From: Clostridia bacterium
Lineage (GTDB): Bacteria > Bacillota > Clostridia > Oscillospirales > Acutalibacteraceae
Reading direction: 5' to 3'
DNA: 46,858 nt
Assembly (NCBI GenBank): GCA_017398425.1
Contig: JAFQFZ010000034.1
Location: forward strand, 1 to 46,858
Below the pieces are notes generated by a model that saw nothing but the letters and a program-made list of their open reading frames with translations, made no database searches and was not told the origin of the DNA. Made by a program: the position numbers and the translations under genes. Positions 41,026-46,858 of the stretch are shown here, piece by piece (position 1 is the stretch's first letter; each line of letters starts with the position of its first letter).

Positions 41026-41517
41026 TCACAAAATCGTTTCCATAAAGCGCTTTTGCTCACGCATGCCGCACGCTTCATAAAACCGCAGGGCATTCTCGTT
41101 GCACGCCCAGACGTTGAGCGTCACGTTGTAGCACCCATTTTCGGCGGCAAACGCCTTGACGAAATCAAACAGCGCTTGCCCGATGTGTTGATGACGGCAG
41201 GTCTCGTCCACGCACAGATCGTCAATGTACAACGTTTTCACGTCGGTCAAAATGTTGTGCCCGACGTGTTGCTCAAAGACGCAAAACGCATAGCCGACCA
41301 CGTTGTCCGCTTCGTCCGTTGCCACAAACACGGGCGTGCGGTCGTTTTTCAGGATCGCCGTCAATTCCTCATCGGTGTACTTCTTGGCGTTCCCGCGAAA
41401 CAAGTCGGGGCGTCCCTTGTGATGCACCTCGAGCACCTGATACAGCAAACGATCGATCGCTTCGATATCCCTATCCTTCGCACGACGAATGGTCAAGATG
41501 TCCACATCCTTTTTCAC
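41026..41517 (-). CDS. GNAT-family N-acetyltransferase
   Basis: Acetyl-CoA-dependent acetyltransferase of 163 residues. The GNAT fold is visible as TIRRAKDRDIEAIDRLL at the N-terminus, the strand TLYIDDLCVDETCRHQHIGQALFDFV (motif A with a degenerate Q/RxxGxG/A loop, RHQHIGQ) and NVWACNENALRFYEACGM at the end. The substrate is unknown. GTG 41517 overlaps the mutS2 stop (GTGA), so it is translationally coupled as the last gene of the era-recO-mutS2 operon. Confidence 0.88.
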   Translation of the reverse strand: MKKDVDILTIRRAKDRDIEAIDRLLYQVLEVHHKGRPDLFRGNAKKYTDEELTAILKNDRTPVFVATDEADNVVGYAFCVFEQHVGHNILTDVKTLYIDDLCVDETCRHQHIGQALFDFVKAFAAENGCYNVTLNVWACNENALRFYEACGMREQKRFMETIL

Positions 41518-43889
41518 TTCAATTCCACGATGGTCACGCCGCTCTCGCCCTCGCCGTAGGTCCCCAGACGAAAGCTTTTGACCGACGGATGCCGACGCAA
41601 ATGCTGTTGCACCGCGGCGCGAAGCACACCTGTGCCCTTGCCGTGGATGATCGTCACCGCCGGCACGCCCGCCATCACCGCGTTGTCGATGAAGCGGTCG
41701 ACTTCGAGGAGTCCCTCGTCCGACGCCATGCCGCGCAGATCGAGATCGGTCTCAGCCGTGCGCTCCATACGCGAGGTCATCGACCGCGCCACGGAGCCCG
41801 GCTTTTGCGGCGTTTTCTTCGTTTCGATCAGGCGCAGGTTGGACACCGCCACACGCGTGCGGATGATGCCCGCTTGCACCTCCACCTGACCGCTCTTATC
41901 GGGAAGCGACAGCACCGTCGCTTTTTTGTCGATATCAAAAATCAGCACCTCGTCGCCGACCTTGAGCTCGCGCGGCAGACGATAGCCGCTGTTCCCGGGC
42001 GCTTTCTTGACGGGATCGCGCGCCTCGTCCAAGGACTTGAGCTTTTGACGCAGATCGGTCTTTGCCGCCTGTGCCGCCGACGCACCCTGACGGCTCTGCT
42101 TGCGCAACGCTTCCAGCTCGTCGAGCAACCGCTCCGCTTCCAGGCGTGCCTTTTCGGTGATGCGATCCGCTTCGCGGCGCGCATCCTCGAGGAGCTTGTC
42201 CTGCTCCATGCGCATTTTCGCGAGCTGTTCGCGCGTCATGCGCCCTTCTTCATCCGAACGGCGGCGCAATTCCTTGGCGGTTTTGAGTTCCTCCTCGAGC
42301 GAACGGCGGCGCTCCTCCAGGCGCACCACCACTTCCTCCAGACGACGGTCGTCGCCGCTGACGAGCACCTTCGCGCGGTCGATGAGCGCGCCGTCGATGC
42401 CGAGTCGCGCCGAAATGGCAAACGCGTTCGAGCGCCCGGGCGCGCCGACGATCAAACGATACGTCGGGCGAAGCGACGCGACGTCAAATTCGCAACTGCC
42501 GTTTTCCACGCCGTCGGTGTGGATGGCGTAGGCTTTGAGCTCTGCGTAGTGGGTGGTCGCGGCGATGCGCGCACCGTTACGGCGAAGCTCCTCAAGGATC
42601 GCCGTCGCGAGCGCCGCACCCTCGACGGGGTCCGTTCCCGAACCGAGCTCGTCGAGAAGCACGAGACTCTTTTCGTCCGCTTGCTTCAAAATACGTGCGA
42701 CGTTGGTCATATGCGCGGAGAAGGTCGACAGGCTCTGCTCGATGGACTGCTCGTCGCCGATGTCCACAAGCACCCTGTCAAACACCGACAGCCGACTGCC
42801 GTCGCCGCACGGCACCAGCAGTCCGCATCCCATCATCAGCGTCAGCAGACCGAGCGTTTTCAAGGTCACCGTTTTACCGCCCGTGTTCGGTCCGGTGATG
42901 ACGAGGGTGTCAAACGTCTCCCCGAGCGTCACGTCGACGGGGACGACCTTATCTTTATCGATCAACGGATGGCGCGCCGCACGAAGCACGATCACGCCGT
43001 CGTCCGACACCGCCGGACGCATCGCTTTCATATCGTACGCAAGCGCCGCCTTGGCAAAGATCAGATCCAGTTCGATGATCACGTCGTACTGCACGGACAG
43101 CGCGTCGGCAAACTCGCCGACCTGCGCCGACAGCGCAAAGAGAATGCGCTCGATCTCCGCTTCTTCTTTGGCAAGAAGCACCTTGAGTTCATTGTTCGCT
43201 TCCACCGCACCCATCGGCTCCACAAACACCGTCGCGCCCGAGGCGGACGTGTCATGCACCAGTCCCGGCACCTGCGCGCGGTGTTCCGCTTTGACGGGGA
43301 TGACGAAGCGACCCGAGCGGATGGTGACGATGGGATCTTGCAACAGCTTTTGGTAGGTGGGACTCTTGACCATGTTGTCGAGCTGTTCGCGCACGCGCTG
43401 TGTCGCTTGGCGCATTTTGCGGCGAATGGTCGCAAGCTCCGTCGAAGCGGTGTCCGCGACCTCATCCTCGGACAGCACCGTCAGCGAAATGCGTTCCTCC
43501 AAAAACTTGTTCGGGGACAACACCGCAAAGCGGTCGTCAAGCGTCGTTTCCACGCCCTGCGAACGCTCGCGCCACTCGCAAAGAGCGCGCACCGTGCGGA
43601 GCACCGCCGCAATATCGAGCAGCTCGCGAAGCGACAGCATCGCGCCTGCCGCGGCGCGATGCCACGCGTTTTTCATATTTTTGATGTGTCCGAAGGACGG
43701 CGAACCGTAACCCGCCATCAGGCGTGCCGCATCGTCCGTCTCGTCGAGGCGATGCGTGACCTCTTGCAAATAGGGCGACGGCGTAAGCACCTTCGCCGCC
43801 TCGGCGGCATCCGCCGTCGACGCCTTTTGCGCGAGCATATGCAATACTTTATCCAGTTCAAGAGCCGGCGCTACCGTGATCTCTGTCAT
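41514..43889 (-). CDS. mutS2: MutS2 / RqcU (ATPase with Smr endonuclease domain)
   Basis: Protein of 791 residues. MutS core and clamp regions come first, then the ATPase domain with Walker A TGPNTGGKTVTLKT (from 332), LLDELGSGTDP and ATTHYAELK. A long charged coiled coil (about 520-625) precedes an SH3-like/KOW segment and the C-terminal Smr domain (about 715-791: DLRGM, IIHGKGTGVLR). There is no mismatch-recognition domain, as expected for MutS2. In Firmicutes the family acts on collided ribosomes and in suppressing recombination. ATG 43889 is chosen (AGGAG 11 bases upstream) over the open frame from 44120, which overlaps recO. Confidence 0.94.
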   Translation of the reverse strand: MTEITVAPALELDKVLHMLAQKASTADAAEAAKVLTPSPYLQEVTHRLDETDDAARLMAGYGSPSFGHIKNMKNAWHRAAAGAMLSLRELLDIAAVLRTVRALCEWRERSQGVETTLDDRFAVLSPNKFLEERISLTVLSEDEVADTASTELATIRRKMRQATQRVREQLDNMVKSPTYQKLLQDPIVTIRSGRFVIPVKAEHRAQVPGLVHDTSASGATVFVEPMGAVEANNELKVLLAKEEAEIERILFALSAQVGEFADALSVQYDVIIELDLIFAKAALAYDMKAMRPAVSDDGVIVLRAARHPLIDKDKVVPVDVTLGETFDTLVITGPNTGGKTVTLKTLGLLTLMMGCGLLVPCGDGSRLSVFDRVLVDIGDEQSIEQSLSTFSAHMTNVARILKQADEKSLVLLDELGSGTDPVEGAALATAILEELRRNGARIAATTHYAELKAYAIHTDGVENGSCEFDVASLRPTYRLIVGAPGRSNAFAISARLGIDGALIDRAKVLVSGDDRRLEEVVVRLEERRRSLEEELKTAKELRRRSDEEGRMTREQLAKMRMEQDKLLEDARREADRITEKARLEAERLLDELEALRKQSRQGASAAQAAKTDLRQKLKSLDEARDPVKKAPGNSGYRLPRELKVGDEVLIFDIDKKATVLSLPDKSGQVEVQAGIIRTRVAVSNLRLIETKKTPQKPGSVARSMTSRMERTAETDLDLRGMASDEGLLEVDRFIDNAVMAGVPAVTIIHGKGTGVLRAAVQQHLRRHPSVKSFRLGTYGEGESGVTIVELK

Positions 43890-43903
43890 AACTCTATGTA
43901 CTC

Positions 43904-44641
43904 CTAAAATTGAAATTCCGAAAGGGAATGATAAAATTCGAGGGTTTGAAACCGCCGCGACAACTGCGCCGTCACGAACCGCTCCGCCGCATCGGCGAGC
44001 GCGATACACGCGTCGTCGGGCAGGCGAAACGCAAAGCATTTGCTGTCGGGGCTTTGCAACACGAAGCGCATCGCGTCGTAGACGGTCGGGGTCAGCGGCA
44101 CGGATGCCGCCGCGCGGCACGCGTCACAGCCGAGCACCCCCTGCAAGGGGTCAAACCATCGCGCCCCCTCGCCCTTGCCGCAACGGCACGCGTGCAGGTC
44201 GGGCATATAGCCCGCCATCGCCAGAAGCCGCAGTTCCGCCACCGCCTTGATGCGGTCGCGCTGTTCGCCTTTTTCGAGAAGATGCAAGGCGTTTAGAAGC
44301 AAGCGCAGATACGGGGTCGCCTCCTCCTCGCGCGGGGCGAGAGCGGCGAACAATTCGCAAAAATACTGGGCAAGCGCGATTTGCTCCACACTGCCGCCCG
44401 TCGCAAAAAACACGCGCTCGGGCACCGCGGAATCGACGATGAATTTGTCGCGTCCGCGCACGAGCGACAGCGTCGCATACGACAGCAGGCGCGTCGACGC
44501 ATTCGCGCGGCTGTTGACGCGTCGAGCACCGCGCACCGACGCACGGATGACGCCCATCGTGTCGGTCAGCACCGTGACGAACCGATCCGCCTCACCGATA
44601 TTGTGTTCGCGGACGATCAGTCCCTTCGCCGTCAGTCCCAT
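43904..44641 (-). CDS. recO: DNA repair protein RecO
   Basis: Recombination mediator of 245 residues that helps load RecA with RecR. The N-terminal OB-fold reads KGLIVREHNIGEADRFVTVLTDTMGVIRASVRGARR. The helical part carries a zinc site, CRC then CDAC (about residues 156-178). ATG 44641 has AAGGAG 7 bases upstream. It overlaps the yqzL-type gene and lies 14 bases before mutS2. Confidence 0.93.
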   Translation of the reverse strand: MGLTAKGLIVREHNIGEADRFVTVLTDTMGVIRASVRGARRVNSRANASTRLLSYATLSLVRGRDKFIVDSAVPERVFFATGGSVEQIALAQYFCELFAALAPREEEATPYLRLLLNALHLLEKGEQRDRIKAVAELRLLAMAGYMPDLHACRCGKGEGARWFDPLQGVLGCDACRAAASVPLTPTVYDAMRFVLQSPDSKCFAFRLPDDACIALADAAERFVTAQLSRRFQTLEFYHSLSEFQF

Positions 44642-44756
44642 CTGCCGTCTCCTTCTTACTCTCCGCAGACTGTTGCACCGCCTGCGCATAGCGCAGGTAG
44701 TCCTCCACACGCCCCGTGTGGGTGAACACCTGCCACCATTGTTCCTTTTGATCCAT
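44592..44756 (-). CDS. YqzL-like small protein
   Basis: 54 residues beginning MDQKEQWWQVFTHTGRVEDY. The W-xx-F-xxTG-x-EDYLxY pattern and the position between era and recO match the YqzL family of Firmicutes, whose function is unknown. The normal YqzL ends near LRYAQ; here the frame continues through a low-complexity tail and overlaps the start of recO by 50 bases. It has only a weak ribosome binding site. Confidence 0.65.
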   Translation of the reverse strand: MDQKEQWWQVFTHTGRVEDYLRYAQAVQQSAESKKETADGTDGEGTDRPRTQYR

Positions 44757-44811
44757 TCCGTACCACCGTCCTTTGACGGTAGTATGCGCCGTTTACCGCT
44801 TGCCTATGCGG

Positions 44812-45720
44812 TCACAGCGAGTAACCGAAACCGGTCAGCAGTCCTTGGCGGTTGCGCCAATCCTCCTTGACCTTGATCCACGTTTTGAGATCGACCTTCG
44901 TGTCGAGAAGCGCTTCCATCTCGCGGCGCGCCGCCGAAGACACCGCCTTGAGACGCGCGCCGCCCTTGCCGATGAGCATGCCCTTGTGCGACTCGCGCTC
45001 ACAATAGATCACGCAGTCGATGTGCACGATCGGCTCGCCCGCCGTCGTCGTTCCCTCTTTGAACGACTCGGTCACGACCGCCACGCCGTGCGGCACTTCG
45101 TCGCGCATCGAGCGTAGGATCTGCTCGCGGATCAGCTCGGATGCCAGCACGCGCTCGGGCTGATCGCTGACTATGTCGTCAGGGAAAAAGTGCGGACTTT
45201 CAAACGCAAAGCCCGACAGCACGGAGATAAGTTCTTCGACCCCCTCGCCCGTCACCGCGCTCACGGGGACGATCGCCTCGAAGTCGTATTCGTCCTTGTA
45301 CGCCGCGATGGTCGAGAGAATATCGGTCTTTTCTTTGACAAGATCCGTCTTGTTGATGACGAGCACCGCCGGCATACGGCTTTGGCGCATTTGGGCGATG
45401 AGGTCGCGCTCTTCCTGCTTGACTTCCGCTTTGGGTTCGACAACAAGCATCGCCGCATCCACACTGCTGACCGCCTCGCCGATGGATTTGCACATGAAAT
45501 CCCCAAGGCGCGTGCGCGGACGGTGCAGACCGGGCGTGTCGAGGAACACGAGCTGGGTCTCCTCCTTCGTCAGCACACCCATGATGCGCGTGCGCGTCGT
45601 TTGCGGTTTATCGGACACGATGGCGACTTTCTGCCCCACCATGCGGTTGAGAAGCGACGATTTGCCGACGTTCGGGCGACCGACGATCGCCAGAAAGGCG
45701 GATTTCGATGTCTGTTCCAT
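44812..45720 (-). CDS. era: GTPase Era
   Basis: Ribosome-assembly GTPase of 302 residues. G1 is GRPNVGKSSL (from 14), G2 TTRTR, G3 DTPGLH, G4 NKTD and G5 VSAVTGEG. The C-terminal KH domain has GMLIGKGGARLK, which binds the 3' end of 16S rRNA. AAGGAG is 10 bases before ATG 45720. It is first gene of the era-yqzL-recO-mutS2-GNAT operon, with its own promoter. Confidence 0.96.
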   Translation of the reverse strand: MEQTSKSAFLAIVGRPNVGKSSLLNRMVGQKVAIVSDKPQTTRTRIMGVLTKEETQLVFLDTPGLHRPRTRLGDFMCKSIGEAVSSVDAAMLVVEPKAEVKQEERDLIAQMRQSRMPAVLVINKTDLVKEKTDILSTIAAYKDEYDFEAIVPVSAVTGEGVEELISVLSGFAFESPHFFPDDIVSDQPERVLASELIREQILRSMRDEVPHGVAVVTESFKEGTTTAGEPIVHIDCVIYCERESHKGMLIGKGGARLKAVSSAARREMEALLDTKVDLKTWIKVKEDWRNRQGLLTGFGYSL

Positions 45721-45755
45721 AAACGGATCTCTCCTTTTTGCAAATACCTGCGTAC

Positions 45756-45784
45756 AGTATAGCACATCTTTCAGACGATGACAA
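45756..45784 (-). promoter_or_regulatory. Promoter of the era operon
   Basis: -35 TTGTCA (45779-45784) and -10 TATACT (45756-45761), 17-bp spacer. Confidence 0.72.
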
Positions 45785-45801
45785 GCATACCACAAAAAAG
45801 A

Positions 45802-45838
45802 AAAAGCGATCGGTTCCGAAAGAACCGATCGCTTTTGG
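45802..45838. terminator. Intrinsic terminator upstream of the era promoter
   Basis: A 15-bp stem (45802-45816 with 45822-45836), CGAAA loop. On the minus strand a U-tract follows, so it would end a transcript coming from 45840-46050, where no ORF is evident. Confidence 0.8.
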
Positions 45839-45839
45839 T

Positions 45840-46045
45840 TTGTGACTCTTAGAAGCGGTGGGCAATGCCGTCGTTTTCTGTCGAAACCAAACGCAGACAG
45901 CGTCCTCTTCTTTCCGCGGTACTTCGATAACGTCAACACATTTTGACCCAAATCCGCACATCTCCCCCGAAAATCGGGTGTATGCGATCCGTTTCAAGGG
46001 CCCGTGCGATCAAAGGCGGTCCGTATAGGGTTCGACATATGTATA
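45840..46045 (-). other. Intergenic stretch without a gene; possible small RNA
   Basis: About 200 bases that lack a convincing ORF on either strand but lead into the strong terminator at 45802-45838 on the minus strand. A -10-like TATATA lies near 46040-46045. I see no match to tmRNA, SRP RNA, RNase P or 6S RNA that I would defend. Confidence 0.25.
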
Positions 46046-46051
46046 TATATC

Positions 46052-46079
46052 TTGACAAATATCGATAATATGGTATTAT
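46052..46079 (+). promoter_or_regulatory. Promoter of the zinc-ribbon membrane protein
   Basis: Perfect -35 TTGACA (46052-46057) and -10 TATTAT (46074-46079), 16-bp spacer, in an AT-rich stretch unlike its surroundings. Confidence 0.68.
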
Positions 46080-46121
46080 AGATATACCAATATCGCGTGA
46101 GAGCGAAAGGAGAAATGTATC

Positions 46122-46571
46122 ATGTTCTGTGCTTCTTGTGGTAACCAAATCCCCGACGGCTCTGCCAACTGCCCCTTCTGCGGTGCACAGCAGGCCCCCG
46201 CACAACCCACTTATCAGCAACCCGTCTATCAACAACCGACCTATCAGCAACCGCCCGCCTATCAGCAGGCGAAGATCCCCGGCCGCGGCTTCGGCATCGC
46301 CGGTATGGTGTGCGGCATCATCGGTTTGATCCTGTCGTTCTTCTGCATGATCGGCGTCGGCGCGATCATGAGTACCTACGGTCGTTATCTGGACACCAGC
46401 GGTCTGTTCGGCGAAGTGTTCGCTTATGCGATCCTGTCGATCCTCGCGCTGGTCTTCGGCGTGGCGGCTCGCAACAAGGGCTATCGCACGGGCGTGGCCA
46501 TGGCGGGCATCGTGCTCGGCGTGATCGGTCTGGCGCTCAGCCTCATCAGCGTCTTCATGCTGATCGTCTGA
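46122..46571 (+). CDS. Zinc-ribbon DUF4190-like membrane protein
   Basis: Protein of 149 residues. An N-terminal zinc ribbon (MFCASCGNQIPDG then CPFCG) is followed by a PTYQQP-type repeat linker (about 27-50) and membrane helices: GFGIAGMVCGIIGLILSFFCMIG, AYAILSILALVFGVAA and GVAMAGIVLGVIGLALSLISVF. The G-x-A-G-I-V-x-G-x-I-G repeats match DUF4190-type proteins. Function is unknown. AAAGGAG precedes ATG 46122. It is monocistronic with its own promoter and terminator. Confidence 0.82.
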   Translation: MFCASCGNQIPDGSANCPFCGAQQAPAQPTYQQPVYQQPTYQQPPAYQQAKIPGRGFGIAGMVCGIIGLILSFFCMIGVGAIMSTYGRYLDTSGLFGEVFAYAILSILALVFGVAARNKGYRTGVAMAGIVLGVIGLALSLISVFMLIV

Positions 46572-46587
46572 TTTCTTCAAAAGCCAT

Positions 46588-46626
46588 CAAAAAAGGACGC
46601 GCTCCCGGAGGAGCGCGCCCTTTTTC
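46588..46626 (+). terminator. Intrinsic terminator of the zinc-ribbon gene
   Basis: Stem with core GCGCTCC/GGAGCGC (46599-46605 with 46610-46616), extended outward with one mismatch to A/T runs. Confidence 0.85.
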
Positions 46627-46630
46627 TTTT

Positions 46631-46670
46631 TGTATCTTTAGATAGAAATAACCCCCGGTTCTACCGGGGG
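46631..46670 (-). repeat. Hairpin plus 20-base conserved tag, copy 2
   Basis: Inverted copy of the unit at 9210-9250: GTATCTTTAGATAGAAATAA next to a CCCCCGGT/ACCGGGGG hairpin. Confidence 0.65.
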
Positions 46671-46695
46671 ATAAAGAAAGCTTTAGCGAGAAAAG

Positions 46696-46858
46696 CCTTC
46701 CCCTTGAGGGGAAGGTGGCATTTGCGAAGCAAATGACGGATGAGGTGTAGCCGCCGAAGGCGGCGCGGGTGTTTGCGGGGTTTCATAACGGACGCTGACG
46801 CGTCGGGCACCTCATCAGTCTCGCCTGCGGCTCGACAGCTTCCCCTCAAGGGGAAGCC
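46696..46858. repeat. MITE-like repeat, copy 4 (reaches window end)
   Basis: The left end, CTTCCCCTTGAGGGGAAG-GTGGC-hairpin-TGACGGATGAGGTG, is mirrored at the right end by CACCTCATCAGTC-hairpin-GACAGCTTCCCCTCAAGGGGAAG. This makes an inverted-repeat element of about 160 bp with a variable centre. There is no ORF. Confidence 0.7.

Noticed and set aside
45840-46045. 6S RNA or other named RNA before era
   Set aside because: No conserved core or long closing stem could be shown by eye, so only an unnamed candidate is reported.

Overview
The window looks like chromosomal DNA of a moderately GC-rich Clostridia-type Firmicute, most likely a gut or rumen Oscillospirales/Ruminococcaceae relative. The evidence is Firmicutes-type gene order (era-yqzL-recO-mutS2, cysteine desulfurase next to thiI), strong AAGGAGG ribosome binding sites, sigma-A promoters with 16-18 bp spacers, and several secreted proteins carrying type I dockerins (cellulosome or amylosome attachment modules). 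This taxonomic reading is inference; there is no rRNA or tRNA gene in the window.

Layout. 1-6.2 kb: sbcD (5' end missing), sbcC, a YdcF/DUF218 membrane protein and an iron-type alcohol dehydrogenase, all plus strand. 6.2-7.3 kb: a divergent XRE regulator/SLOG-like protein pair and a broken lipoprotein gene. 7.3-8.7 kb: a purine permease (minus). 8.8-9.25 kb: non-coding repeats. 9.3-15.6 kb: two large dockerin proteins (a GH25 lysozyme and a metallophosphoesterase) and a TIM-barrel-like protein of unknown function. 15.7-17.2 kb: galT. 17.3-19 kb: three YcxB-like membrane proteins. 19-20.6 kb: an asparagine synthetase-like protein lacking its glutaminase nucleophile region. 20.8-24.1 kb: a lipoprotein, a REP-associated tyrosine transposase (RAYT), a small alarmone synthetase, an RluA-type pseudouridine synthase and a truncated pnuC with a structured leader. 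24.4-28.3 kb: a cysteine synthase, a dockerin SGNH esterase and a HAD phosphatase. 28.5-30.5 kb: an SLC13/NhaD permease and a cytidylate kinase-like protein. 30.6-32.2 kb: a transglutaminase with an N-terminal dockerin and two small ORFs. 32.4-36.6 kb: cysteine desulfurase, sortase B and thiI in one operon. 36.6-37.1 kb: a dense array of palindromes. 37.1-40.8 kb: a heterodimeric ABC exporter. 41-45.7 kb: the era-yqzL-recO-mutS2-GNAT operon. 46.1-46.6 kb: a zinc-ribbon membrane protein, followed by another repeat.

Two themes stand out. First, four separate dockerin proteins (lysozyme, phosphoesterase, SGNH esterase, transglutaminase-like) suggest that a cohesin-scaffold surface complex carries more than polysaccharide-degrading enzymes. 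Three of them share a non-catalytic module that I do not recognise, and two share a second one. A sortase B lies in the same window. Second, a RAYT transposase gene carries inside its coding sequence two inverted GTAG-plus-hairpin palindromes. One is repeated base for base in a non-coding palindrome array 14 kb away, and the two differ from each other only by a compensatory base-pair change. This is a REP/REPIN-like system in a Firmicute.
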